A stretch of DNA of 23,654 nt from Anaerosporobacter sp031551385 (GCF_031551385.1 NZ_JAVBNS010000210.1:1-23654); one strand, 5' to 3'; shown: positions 1 to 7,448, counted from the first letter of the stretch. Notes: generated from the letters alone by a model not told the origin. Made by a program: numbers and translations.

Positions 1-720
1 TTCGTAGGGATAGTTAGGAAGTGATTGTCCATGTTTATTAACAGCTCCACGAAGAATTGTATGAGCAAGTGGGTTACCAGAAGTTTCTACTTCGCATCCA
101 CGGAATAGGAACGTATGGCTAGCTTGTGCAGCAACAACAGAGTTTAACATTACAGAAAGATCTCCGCTTGTAGGATTCTTCATACCAGCAGGAACGTCCA
201 TTCCACTGATTGTAAGTCTATGTTGTTGATCTTCAACAGAACGAGCACCAACAGCTACATAAGATAAGATATCATCAACATAAGGCCAATTTTCAGGATA
301 TAGCATCTCATCAGCGGCAGCAAGACCGGTTTCGGCAAGTGCGCGCAAATGCATTCTTCTCATAGCCATTAAACCTTCATGAAGATCAGGTTCTTTCTCT
401 GGATTTGGTTGGTGAACGATTCCTTTATAGCCTTCGCCAGTAGTTCTAGGTTTGTTTGTGTAGATACGAGGAACGATTAATAATTTATCCGATACCTTAT
501 CTTGAACTTTAGCAAGACGATTGATATAGTCACATACAGAATCTTCATTATCTGCAGAGCAAGGACCAATAACAACTAGGAATTTATCTGATTCACCTGT
601 AAAGATTTTTTTAATCATTTCATCACGGTCAGATTTCCATTTTGCGTGTTCTGCAGGAACTGGCAATGCTTGTTTTAATTCTGATGGCGACATAACTTCT
701 TTAACTATTTTAAAACTCAT
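1..720 (-). CDS. aroF: 3-deoxy-7-phosphoheptulonate (DAHP) synthase, class I, 3' end outside the window
   Basis: This gene encodes the first enzyme of the shikimate pathway, which condenses phosphoenolpyruvate and erythrose 4-phosphate to DAHP in the cytoplasm. The 240 codons present read from the ATG at 718-720 to the window edge without a stop; class I enzymes of this type are about 340-350 residues, so roughly 70% is seen. Family motifs are VVIGPCSADNED near residue 49, PRIYTNKPRTTGEGYKG near residue 84, the VGARSVEDQQHR segment and the GMKNPTSGD segment, all typical of the AroF/G/H group rather than the short Bacillus AroA type. An AGGAG ribosome binding site sits 7 bases before the ATG. 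A consensus promoter lies about 165 bases upstream. The symbol is a family guess: aroF, aroG and aroH cannot be separated here, and feedback specificity cannot be read. Confidence 0.93.
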   Translation of the reverse strand, partial: MSFKIVKEVMSPSELKQALPVPAEHAKWKSDRDEMIKKIFTGESDKFLVVIGPCSADNEDSVCDYINRLAKVQDKVSDKLLIVPRIYTNKPRTTGEGYKGIVHQPNPEKEPDLHEGLMAMRRMHLRALAETGLAAADEMLYPENWPYVDDILSYVAVGARSVEDQQHRLTISGMDVPAGMKNPTSGDLSVMLNSVVAAQASHTFLFRGCEVETSGNPLAHTILRGAVNKHGQSLPNYPYE

Positions 721-883
721 TCTGATTCTCCTTTGCTATTTAAAATTCATAAGAATTATGGTAATATATTAGAAGTTATCTAATTTGCTCTTTATCGAGC
801 AGAGATTGATAAGCATACTTGTAATAAACCAATGTATAATATGAACTAATCGCGTATTATAATGCGTTAATGTGTCGAAGTCT

Positions 884-912
884 ATTGTATACGTTTTCAA
901 GGAATAAGTCAA
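884..912 (-). promoter_or_regulatory. Sigma-A promoter of the DAHP synthase gene
   Basis: On the minus strand there is TTGACT (907-912), a 17-base spacer and TACAAT (884-889), which matches the sigma-A consensus closely. Transcription would start near 877, leaving a leader of about 155 bases before the ATG at 720. I found no T-box sequence in this leader. It contains one small hairpin, TGCTC-N6-GAGCA, on either strand near 785-800, without a U-tract. Confidence 0.75.
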
Positions 913-926
913 ATGTGAAATATAAT
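896..926 (+). promoter_or_regulatory. Possible promoter of the Asn-rich lipoprotein gene
   Basis: A perfect TATAAT (921-926) lies 38 bases before the lipoprotein ATG. The best -35 candidate is the weak TTCAAG at 896-901 with a long 19-base spacer. It overlaps the -35 region of the divergent DAHP synthase promoter, so the two promoters would compete or share control. Confidence 0.4.
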
Positions 927-964
927 GAAAGACTAATTATTATTGTAGACTGTGGAGGAAAAGG

Positions 965-1480
965 ATGATTAAGATAAATCAAATGAAAAAGAGAGCACTT
1001 GCATGTGTGTTGATATGCAATATACTCTTATTAACGCTCAGTGCTTGCCAAAGTGATTCTGGTAACGCTACAAACAGTAAATCACAAGATAGTACAACAG
1101 CAAAGACAAGAGAAGAGGATAGTATCATTACAGGGAATTCAATAGTAGATGATTATAATGAACAAATAACAACAACAGGAAATAATGAAACAAATGATCC
1201 GAATGAATCCAATGATTCGAACGAAACAAATGAGTCAGAAAAGCCAAACACACCTAATACACCAAATGACTCAAATGATCCGAACGAAGCAAACGATCCC
1301 AATAACCCCAATAATCCGAATAATCCTAACGCTTCGAATATGACAAATTCACCGAATACAGGAAATGATACAAATTCTCCAAATGCATCAAATTCACCAG
1401 AGGAATCCAATAGTCCAAACAGTTCGAATGACTCGAATTCTTCAAACGAGGCAAATACGTCAAATTCACCGAATAGGTAA
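965..1480 (+). CDS. Lipoprotein with 32 Asn-x-x triplet repeats
   Basis: This gene encodes a predicted secreted lipoprotein of 171 residues with no recognisable domain. Residues 1-27 form a lipoprotein signal peptide: a KKR n-region, a hydrophobic core, then the lipobox LSAC with Cys28 as the lipid-modified residue. Residues 29-73 are a polar linker. Residues 74-169 are 32 consecutive triplets, 30 of which begin with Asn and most of which end in Pro, Ser or Thr (NDP, NES, NTP, NNP, NSP); the other two start with Glu. The protein then stops at NR. The start is set by GGAGG six bases before the ATG. Synonymous codons vary between repeats, which argues that the protein pattern is kept by selection and is not a fresh slippage tract. 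The gene ends three bases before the end of the convergent permease gene. The role is unknown; a surface spacer or stalk is possible. Confidence 0.8.
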   Translation: MIKINQMKKRALACVLICNILLLTLSACQSDSGNATNSKSQDSTTAKTREEDSIITGNSIVDDYNEQITTTGNNETNDPNESNDSNETNESEKPNTPNTPNDSNDPNEANDPNNPNNPNNPNASNMTNSPNTGNDTNSPNASNSPEESNSPNSSNDSNSSNEANTSNSPNR

Positions 1481-1483
1481 GAA

Positions 1484-2200
1484 TCAAACATCACTGTATC
1501 TGAAAGATTTTGTAGCAAGAATTAACATTACTATAAGGAAAAGCGAAAGAATAACGAAACACATTATATAGCTTTCAGTATTTCCGGTAATTGCCACTCT
1601 GATTCCGGTAATAAAATATTCAAATGGATTGATAAGACTTAGATTCCTTATAATATGTGGTGCGTTCTCTAAGGAATAAAATGCTGTACTGCAAAGCATA
1701 AATGGTAATGTAACAAAGTTGCAAAGCATATTTGCATGAGCTTCATTTTTGCAGAAGCGTGATACAATAAAACTAAGAAAAATATAGCACAGTGCAGATA
1801 GAATGATTACTGGTAAGCATAAAATAATTGATAGGAAATGAATATCTAATTTAAGAACTATAATTCCCACAATTAGGACAATTAAACTGCTAACAGCAGA
1901 AATACAAGTCCATGCTCCAGATACGCTTACAATGTATTTCCAAAGTGGCAGAGGTGTTATATGCAAAAGATTATAAACACCTCTGCGACGTTGGGATAAA
2001 ACTGCAAAGGCAGTTGTCATAAAGGCATAGAATAATACACTTACAGCAGTCATTCCAGTCAAAATAGAACTACCGTAGTTATCAATGCTTATAAAGTAAC
2101 TCAAAGCAAGAGTACCTCCAATAGGTATAATTAATGACCAGAAAAACAAATATACATCTCTAAAAGCAGATTTTAAAGTTAATTGAAATATTTTCTTCAT
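1484..2200 (-). CDS. ABC-2 type transporter permease
   Basis: This 238-residue protein is the membrane subunit of an ABC exporter. About six hydrophobic segments are visible, from residues 18-35, 44-68, 90-115, 120-145, 158-175 and 212-230. The loop QRRRGVYNLLHITPLPLWKY near residue 70 and the segment NPFEYFITGIR near residue 191 are typical of the ABC-2 (DrrB/YhfI-like) permease group. It lies 13 bases downstream of the ATPase gene on the same strand with an AGGAGGAAT ribosome binding site in the gap, so the two form one transporter. The substrate cannot be read; relatives export drugs, peptides or lipids. Its stop is only three bases from the stop of the convergent lipoprotein gene. Confidence 0.85.
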   Translation of the reverse strand: MKKIFQLTLKSAFRDVYLFFWSLIIPIGGTLALSYFISIDNYGSSILTGMTAVSVLFYAFMTTAFAVLSQRRRGVYNLLHITPLPLWKYIVSVSGAWTCISAVSSLIVLIVGIIVLKLDIHFLSIILCLPVIILSALCYIFLSFIVSRFCKNEAHANMLCNFVTLPFMLCSTAFYSLENAPHIIRNLSLINPFEYFITGIRVAITGNTESYIMCFVILSLFLIVMLILATKSFRYSDV

Positions 2201-2213
2201 AATAAAATTCCTC

Positions 2214-2915
2214 CTATTTACTCTCTGTTAAAATTAGATATAATTCTTCTAAGTTTGAAACATTGAATTTTTCTAATAATTCTTTCGGATTACCATCTGC
2301 AACAACATTTCCTTGATGTAAGAAAACTAAACGGTCGGATATATTCCATACTTCATCTAAGTCATGCGATGAAAATAAAACAGTTATTCCTTTTTTCGAT
2401 AGACTATCTATAAGTTTTTTAATTTCATATCTAGCTTTTGGGTCAAGACCTGCCGTAGGCTCATCTAATACAATTAATTCTGGTGAATGTAATGTTGTAA
2501 CAGCGATTGATAATCTTTTTTGTTGTCCGATAGATAACCTGCTTGCTAAAGTATTACGAACTTCATATAGGTTGCAGTTTTCTAATATTGTCTTAATATC
2601 TTCATTGCTCAATGTTTGATTATAGAGAGAAGCAAAGAAATATAAATTTTCTTTGGCTGTATAACCTTCAAAGAAAGGGGTAGCTTGTAACTGTACGCCA
2701 ATTTTAGCATTGTAGTTATTACACCAATATTTGATAGTTCCATAGTCAGGTTTTATCATACCCAACAACATTGAAATAGTAGTAGATTTTCCAGCTCCAT
2801 TTGTTCCTATTAGAGCTAATTTTTCACCTTTTCTTATTTCAAAGTCAATGTTGTTAATCACAGTTCTAATTCCGTATTTTTTTGTTAAATTTTTTGCTTT
2901 AATTAAATAATCCAT
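2214..2915 (-). CDS. ABC transporter ATP-binding protein
   Basis: This 233-residue protein is the ATPase of the exporter encoded with the downstream permease. All nucleotide-binding motifs are present: Walker A GTNGAGKST (37-45), Q-loop near Gln75, signature LSIGQQKRL (127-135; Gln-Gln in place of the commoner Gly-Gly/Glu), Walker B LIVLDEPTAGLD (148-158) and the switch His184 in SSHDLDEVW. The length fits a stand-alone subunit of the DrrA/CcmA group. The gene follows padR after 81 bases that contain a 3'-end hairpin and a 20-bp dyad matching the one at the padR promoter. Ribosome binding site AAGGAGG precedes the ATG. Substrate unknown. Confidence 0.92.
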   Translation of the reverse strand: MDYLIKAKNLTKKYGIRTVINNIDFEIRKGEKLALIGTNGAGKSTTISMLLGMIKPDYGTIKYWCNNYNAKIGVQLQATPFFEGYTAKENLYFFASLYNQTLSNEDIKTILENCNLYEVRNTLASRLSIGQQKRLSIAVTTLHSPELIVLDEPTAGLDPKARYEIKKLIDSLSKKGITVLFSSHDLDEVWNISDRLVFLHQGNVVADGNPKELLEKFNVSNLEELYLILTESK

Positions 2916-2942
2916 ACATTATTCCTCCTTTGGTCAATGGGA

Positions 2943-2962
2943 AATACTCAATGTTGAGTATT
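2943..2962. promoter_or_regulatory. Candidate PadR operator in front of the exporter ATPase gene
   Basis: A perfect dyad, AATACTCAATGTTGAGTATT, has 9-bp arms and a 2-bp centre. It differs by one central base pair from the dyad at 3541-3558 that overlaps the padR promoter. No good -10/-35 pair is visible beside it, so it may act on read-through transcription or on a weak internal promoter. As RNA the loop would be only two bases, which favours a DNA-binding site over an RNA hairpin. Confidence 0.6.
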
Positions 2963-2974
2963 GGGGTGATTTTT

Positions 2975-2995
2975 TTCTCCCCATAAAGGGGAGAA
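2975..2995. other. Hairpin directly after the padR stop codon
   Basis: Arms TTCTCCCC (2975-2982) and GGGGAGAA (2988-2995) pair perfectly over eight bases around a 5-base loop, one base after the padR TAG. In the padR transcript the stem is followed by A residues, not U, so it is not a standard intrinsic terminator for that strand. It may stabilise the padR 3' end or set the padR-to-exporter expression ratio. Confidence 0.5.
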
Positions 2996-2996
2996 G

Positions 2997-3524
2997 CTAA
3001 ATAATTTCTAACAGCTCTTCAATATATTCTTTTTGTAATCTTGTAATACCGAACATATTCTTAAAGCTACTTGCAACAATAGGTGGGAGATGATTTCCTA
3101 AAGCTTCGTTTTTTTCTTTTAAACCTTTATCAAGTTCATCTAATTGATTTTGTAAGAAGTCTCTTTGTTTGAGTAATGCTGTTCGAGCCTCCTCTTTAGG
3201 TACTTTATCAATAAAGGTTATTGCAGAATAAAGTGTTGTAGGGAAATTTGATGAAGGTTTCGTTAGAGAGTCTAAAATAAGCTCTTTAAGAAAGCTCTTT
3301 CCCTTTTCAGCAATTTTGTAAGTTGCTTTTTGTCTAAGTCCAGTTTGTTCAATACTATCAATTTCTATATAGCCATCTTTCTCTAATTTCTTCAAAGCAT
3401 GATAGATCGAACCAACAAGAACACCACTCCACATTTCTGCATTTAGTTCTTGCAGAGTTGTTTGAATATCATAACCAGACATTGGCTGTATCTCTAACAT
3501 TCCAAGAACTATAAGTTGTGTCAT
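2997..3524 (-). CDS. PadR family transcriptional regulator
   Basis: This 175-residue DNA-binding protein has the PadR winged helix at residues 1-85 (LIVLGMLEIQPMSGYDI, then SGVLVGSIYHALKKLEKDGYIE as recognition helix and wing), followed by a charged coiled-coil region (about 115-150) that in this family makes the dimer. PadR proteins commonly repress a neighbouring exporter and are released by its substrate. The gene heads a unit with the ABC ATPase and permease, and matching dyads lie over its promoter and before the ATPase gene, so self-repression and control of the exporter are inferred. The start is supported by TGAGGAGGTG before the ATG. The inducer is unknown. Confidence 0.9.
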   Translation of the reverse strand: MTQLIVLGMLEIQPMSGYDIQTTLQELNAEMWSGVLVGSIYHALKKLEKDGYIEIDSIEQTGLRQKATYKIAEKGKSFLKELILDSLTKPSSNFPTTLYSAITFIDKVPKEEARTALLKQRDFLQNQLDELDKGLKEKNEALGNHLPPIVASSFKNMFGITRLQKEYIEELLEII

Positions 3525-3540
3525 TGCAACACCTCCTCAG

Positions 3541-3558
3541 ATACTCTATGTTGAGTAT
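3541..3558. promoter_or_regulatory. Candidate PadR operator over the padR promoter
   Basis: The dyad ATACTCTATGTTGAGTAT overlaps the -10 box by two bases and covers the expected transcription start. It is of the ATACT-N8-AGTAT form; as I recall, similar dyads were reported for Bacillus PadR-like proteins. A further half-site (TGAGTAT, 3566-3572) lies in the promoter spacer. Its sequence identity with 2943-2962, except for one position, points to one regulator acting at both. Confidence 0.65.
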
Positions 3559-3585
3559 TATACGATGAGTATATGCCTTTGTCAA
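3557..3585 (-). promoter_or_regulatory. Consensus sigma-A promoter of padR
   Basis: On the minus strand TTGACA (3580-3585), a 17-base spacer and TATAAT (3557-3562) match the sigma-A consensus at every position. A promoter this strong next to a repressor gene makes sense if it is held down by the operator at 3541-3558. The start would be near 3550, giving a leader of about 25 bases. Confidence 0.85.
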
Positions 3586-3606
3586 TACCTTCGAGAAAAT
3601 ATATTT

Positions 3607-5292
3607 TTATGTAGTGCCCATTAGTGTTTTAAAATATTCACATTTATCCATAAGTGTCTCAAAGCTATCAAAGCCAATGAGCTTACCTTTTTGCAACACT
3701 ACAATTCCGTCGTATTTTTTTAGGATACGAGCGTCAAGCTTGTGTGTTACAACAATTCTTGTTGTTTCTTTAAGTTCTAAGATTGTGTTTTCAACAACGG
3801 CTGATGTAGTTGTATCAAGAGCAGAGGTAGCTTCATCTACGAGTAATATCTGTGTATCACGTAGTAAACTTCTTGCAATGGCAATTCGTTGCTTTTCGCC
3901 ACCTGAAAGCTCATTTCCGTTTTCGCCACATTTGTAATTATAACCCTTTTCTTCGAGCAATGTTAAAAGTCCCGCTTGTTCAGCAACATTTTTAACGTGT
4001 TCGCTGTTTGAATTCTGAAACATCGTGATGTTATTGGCTATATTATCATCAAAGACATATACATTTTGCCAGATTACTGAAATGTTATCGTACAAGCTAT
4101 CTACTGATAAATCACGAAGTTCTTTACCTTGATATGTAACGTTTCCTGTATAATTCTTAAAACTGCCCATCAGTAGATTGAGTAGAGTTGATTTTCCGCT
4201 TCCTGAAGATCCTACAATAGCATAACATTTTCCCTCTTCAAAGGTTAGTGAGATATTCTCTAAAACATGTTCTGCTTCATTATAGCTAAAAGAGGCGTTT
4301 GTTAATGCGATTTGACCGATGCTACCTTTTAGTTGCAATGTACCCATTTCTTCGCCAATGTTCGATAATGCCTCATCCATTTTATAAACTAATGCCATAG
4401 CTGCTTTACGGTTTGCCAGTAGAGAAGGAATTGATTGTACAGGTTGAATAATATAGTTCATCAATTGGACAAAGGCAACTAAAACACCAGCCGTTATCTG
4501 TCCTTTAATTACGAAATAAGCTCCAAGAATCATAACACTTCCCTGTACTAAAAATCCCGAGCAATTTCCAACTAAACCAATCAGTGATTCTGTTTTTCGG
4601 CGGTGACATTTGGTATGTTCCAAAACGGCATTATTTTTCTCGAATAACTCTTGGATTTCTCTTTCTGCTTTGAAACTTTTGATGACAGAAAACCCACTTA
4701 AATAATCTTTGATAAGCCCTACAAAACTTTCATTTCGTTCGCTGACTTTTTTTTCTTCACTAGCAAGTTTTCCGCCAAGTGTAACAGAAACGAGGAAGGA
4801 AAATGCTGTGAATCCAACGGCACTTATAGTGAGCCAGACATGATACCAGAACATAATTCCAAGTGCAATAACAAAAAAAGCGCAATTTAGGAGAATTGTA
4901 AAATTAGCCTGCAATAAGTTACCTTCAATAGAATTGATATCATTTGTTAATGCGGAAATATAACGCCCGGTCGATTCTTTTGAAAATGTGAAGATGCTTT
5001 TTTTCAAGATGCCAGAAAATACACTTTCTTTGTATTGGCACATTGCTCTTTCAATAAAACGATTGCGAAAGTGACGTTCTACAAGCCAGCCAATGCTAAG
5101 TAGTATAATATAGATACAAGACATAATGATAGTTCCTTTAATATTACTTATATCCTTACTTGTAGCAACATCTAGAATGTTTTGCAGAATCACTGCGACA
5201 CCAACGAGCAGCACGGCATTATAGATAAGTGAAATCATTGTCATAATAAAATTTAGTTTATTTTTCTTCATAAAATATGTGGTAAGTTTCAT
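3607..5292 (-). CDS. ABC transporter ATP-binding/permease half-exporter
   Basis: This 561-residue protein joins a six-helix exporter domain (about residues 1-310, helices near 15-40, 53-72, 130-150, 155-172, 240-263 and 266-285) to a nucleotide-binding domain. The motifs are Walker A GSSGSGKST (361-369), Q-loop Gln409, signature LSGGEKQRIAIARSLL (462-477), Walker B ILLVDEATSALD (482-493) and His517. All catalytic residues are intact, so it could work as a homodimer. Relatives move drugs, lipids or peptides; no C39 peptidase domain is present. It starts 21 bases after the XRE-type regulator gene with an AGAGGAG site, so both are in one unit. No terminator is seen after it, so read-through toward padR is possible. 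Confidence 0.92.
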   Translation of the reverse strand: MKLTTYFMKKNKLNFIMTMISLIYNAVLLVGVAVILQNILDVATSKDISNIKGTIIMSCIYIILLSIGWLVERHFRNRFIERAMCQYKESVFSGILKKSIFTFSKESTGRYISALTNDINSIEGNLLQANFTILLNCAFFVIALGIMFWYHVWLTISAVGFTAFSFLVSVTLGGKLASEEKKVSERNESFVGLIKDYLSGFSVIKSFKAEREIQELFEKNNAVLEHTKCHRRKTESLIGLVGNCSGFLVQGSVMILGAYFVIKGQITAGVLVAFVQLMNYIIQPVQSIPSLLANRKAAMALVYKMDEALSNIGEEMGTLQLKGSIGQIALTNASFSYNEAEHVLENISLTFEEGKCYAIVGSSGSGKSTLLNLLMGSFKNYTGNVTYQGKELRDLSVDSLYDNISVIWQNVYVFDDNIANNITMFQNSNSEHVKNVAEQAGLLTLLEEKGYNYKCGENGNELSGGEKQRIAIARSLLRDTQILLVDEATSALDTTTSAVVENTILELKETTRIVVTHKLDARILKKYDGIVVLQKGKLIGFDSFETLMDKCEYFKTLMGTT

Positions 5293-5313
5293 TTAGATTC
5301 TCCTCTTTTCTAG

Positions 5314-6165
5314 CTAAAGTAATGGGCGTTCCTCACCGTCCCAGTTGTTAAAACCAAGTAAGGGCTTATCAATAAGATTTGATGCAAAATACAAGAAAGG
5401 AACAAGAGATAGCATTTCACCAAAATATTCACAACAATTATAGAAGCGTTGTTCGCCTTGCTCTGTTTCTGTATTATAGCTGTGTAGAAAACCATGTTTA
5501 CTTAACTCTTCTAATATTTCTTTCGCTTCATTTGGTAATAGTGATAGGTGTTTTGCAAGAATATTATTAGATAAAGCAAGTTGTTTCCTACCATATAGAA
5601 ACATCAACGTTTTCATTCGATTTGGTTTTCCGAGCATAGAAAACAATGCTTCGTATTCTTCTGGTTTGTGCAATGTTTTTTGTTTGCTATCTTTGGGTTC
5701 TGGCATTAAGAAGAAGTAATGGGCATTTTCGTTTAATCGCATTAGTGAGAGTCCTTTCTCAATTGATAGAAGAGAGGTGAATTTCTGTTCATATGAGATG
5801 GGAATTGCTTTCATCTGCAACGTATCAATCATTACCTGAGGATTCATATCAAAGACACCTTGTTGAATGCACCAGCAATAATAAAATGCTTTTTCAAACC
5901 GTTTTTCTTGCTCTGTATGATGTAGTTCCCATATTATTGATTTTCCCAAATCTTCTTGGACCTCCTGTGTCTTTCCGAATAGATTATCAATACTTACTCC
6001 GAAGTAATCAGCAATTGCTGGCAGTAATTCAGCATCAGGAGTACCCCCACATTCCCAGTTAGATACTGCTTGTGCAGTAACTCCAATTGTCTTTCCGACC
6101 TCTTCCTGTGTAACACCTTTTTCTTTTCTTAATGCATGTATTCTACTTCCTAATACGCTTTTCAT
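5314..6165 (-). CDS. XRE-type regulator with a C-terminal winged-helix-like region
   Basis: This 283-residue protein starts with a Cro/C1-type helix-turn-helix at residues 5-60 (IHALRKEKGVTQEEVGKTIG, then VTAQAVSNWECGGTPD as turn and recognition helix). The middle part has no clear motif. The segment near residues 180-245 (RMKTLMFLYGRKQLALSNNI onward, with EILEELSKHGFLHSYN) resembles an ArsR-like winged helix, so there may be two DNA-binding parts, or the second may serve sensing or dimerisation. It is promoter-proximal to the ABC half-exporter, which it probably controls. CAGGAGGTTACT precedes the ATG. The function of the C-terminal part is inferred from residue pattern only. Confidence 0.82.
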   Translation of the reverse strand: MKSVLGSRIHALRKEKGVTQEEVGKTIGVTAQAVSNWECGGTPDAELLPAIADYFGVSIDNLFGKTQEVQEDLGKSIIWELHHTEQEKRFEKAFYYCWCIQQGVFDMNPQVMIDTLQMKAIPISYEQKFTSLLSIEKGLSLMRLNENAHYFFLMPEPKDSKQKTLHKPEEYEALFSMLGKPNRMKTLMFLYGRKQLALSNNILAKHLSLLPNEAKEILEELSKHGFLHSYNTETEQGEQRFYNCCEYFGEMLSLVPFLYFASNLIDKPLLGFNNWDGEERPLL

Positions 6166-6222
6166 AGTAACCTCCTGTATCTATGTCAATGAATATAGTA
6201 TCTCTTCTCAAGTTATGCTTTT

Positions 6223-6251
6223 ATTTTATAACAACTATTGCTTTAGTTCAA
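6223..6251 (-). promoter_or_regulatory. Promoter of the XRE regulator/ABC half-exporter unit with a dyad in the spacer
   Basis: On the minus strand TTGAAC (6246-6251), a 17-base spacer and TAAAAT (6223-6228) form a plausible sigma-A promoter about 57 bases before the ATG. The interval 6233-6248 is an imperfect dyad, AACTA-N6-TAGTT, with a GC centre, that fills the spacer and touches the -35 box. This is a natural position for a repressor, possibly the regulator itself. Confidence 0.55.
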
Positions 6252-6377
6252 ACAAGTATATCGCTATAAAATCAAATAATGTTTGGATTTATAGGCATAG
6301 TTATCTTCTTTTGGCTGGAAGAAAGAAATAGTTTAGATAATTTGAGAAAGTTCGAAAAGAGAAAATATTACTAGAAA

Positions 6378-6411
6378 AAAGACCGTTTTTCATTCATAGA
6401 AAACGGTCTTT
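6378..6411 (-). terminator. Intrinsic terminator of the cation antiporter gene
   Basis: A 12-bp perfect stem (AAAGACCGTTTT, 6378-6389, with AAAACGGTCTTT, 6400-6411) around a 10-base loop is followed on the minus strand by UUUUUU (6380 to 6375). It lies 33 bases past the antiporter stop. The plus strand has only UCUUU after the stem, so the minus direction is better supported. Confidence 0.85.
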
Positions 6412-6443
6412 CTTTAATATCTATAGCTATAGACGATTTGTAA

Positions 6444-7397
6444 TTATTTCAAGAATACAAGATAACCAAAGTATGCTACATAACAAATAATCATAATAAT
6501 TCCGCCCTTTTTACCAACTTTACGGTCACGGAATACACAAACAAGTAATATTACAGCAGCGGCAATCGCAACAATAGTGTCTATAATAAAACTTTTCGCG
6601 AAAGGAACAGGTGTAATAAGGGAGGTAGTTGCTAGTACGAATAAGATATTGAATAGGTTACTACCAACAATATTACCAACTGCAATATCATCTTTTCCTC
6701 TTTTAGCAGCAGTAATGGAGGTGATTAATTCTGGTAATGAAGTACCAAAAGCAACAATTGTTAAACCAATAAAACGAGGACTCATACCGAAGATTTCAGC
6801 AAGTTTAGTAGCGCTATCTACCGTGATATTACTACCGATAATGATAGCAGCCATACCAAGAACTGTTAGTAAAAGTAGAATTGGCATCTTATCTTTTTCA
6901 CTGGCTTCTGCAACCTCATCTGCTTGAGCTTGTCCAGATTTTGATAGTTTAATTAAATAGATGAAGAAAATAATAAACATAACCCATAAGATTACGCCAT
7001 CAACAAAACTAAGTGTTCCGTCTAATCCAAGTAATAATAGAACTAAGGTAGTGATAATTACATAAGGTAGTTCAAAGCGGAGTGTCGATTTTTGAATTGT
7101 TAATGGAAGAATAATAGAAGTAATACCGATAATGATTAAGATATTAAATATATTACTACCAACGACGTTGCTTATTGCAATATCTGCATTTTTATTAAGG
7201 GCAGCCGTAATACTAACTGCAGCTTCTGGAGCACTTGTGCCAAAAGCAACAATAGTTAAACCGATAACAAGTTGGGGAATATGGAATTTGTCAGCGATTT
7301 TTGAAGAACCTTCTACGAATTTATCTGCACCCTTAATAAGGAGTACAAATCCTAAGAGTAGAAGAAGTAGTTGAACAATTATTTGCATTGAATTCAC
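6444..7397 (-). CDS. Calcium/sodium antiporter, CaCA family (YrbG type)
   Basis: This 317-residue membrane protein is a cation antiporter, predicted to exchange Ca2+ (or another cation) for Na+ or H+. It has the family's two inverted alpha repeats. Repeat 1 is at residues 41-90 with GLTIVAFGTSAPE (Glu58) and VVGSNIFNI. Repeat 2 is at residues 207-255 with GLTIVAFGTSLPE (Glu223) and IVGSNLFNI. Both ion-binding glutamates are kept. About ten hydrophobic segments are seen, with a charged cytoplasmic loop near 152-171. Length is normal for the bacterial YrbG branch. It is a single-gene unit with its own promoter and terminator. An AAGGTG site precedes the ATG. The ion cannot be settled from sequence. 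Confidence 0.93.
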   Translation of the reverse strand: MNSMQIIVQLLLLLLGFVLLIKGADKFVEGSSKIADKFHIPQLVIGLTIVAFGTSAPEAAVSITAALNKNADIAISNVVGSNIFNILIIIGITSIILPLTIQKSTLRFELPYVIITTLVLLLLGLDGTLSFVDGVILWVMFIIFFIYLIKLSKSGQAQADEVAEASEKDKMPILLLLTVLGMAAIIIGSNITVDSATKLAEIFGMSPRFIGLTIVAFGTSLPELITSITAAKRGKDDIAVGNIVGSNLFNILFVLATTSLITPVPFAKSFIIDTIVAIAAAVILLVCVFRDRKVGKKGGIIMIICYVAYFGYLVFLK

Positions 7398-7448
7398 CTT
7401 TTCTTTCGAATAATTTTAGTAATACAGATGATAAAAGTATCAAAAAAT

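Noticed and set aside
721..880. T-box or other known riboswitch in the DAHP synthase leader
   Set aside because: No T-box consensus and no U-tract terminator are present; only one small 5-bp hairpin is seen.
1153..1518. 121-codon minus-strand ORF opposite the Asn-rich lipoprotein
   Set aside because: Its Phe/Gly/Ser-rich product is the mirror of the triplet repeats on the other strand; it has no family match, and the lipoprotein frame has a ribosome binding site and a lipobox.
1365..1571. 68-codon plus-strand ORF overlapping the end of the lipoprotein and the permease
   Set aside because: It is a shifted reading of the repeats followed by antisense permease sequence; it does not supply a missing domain to the lipoprotein.
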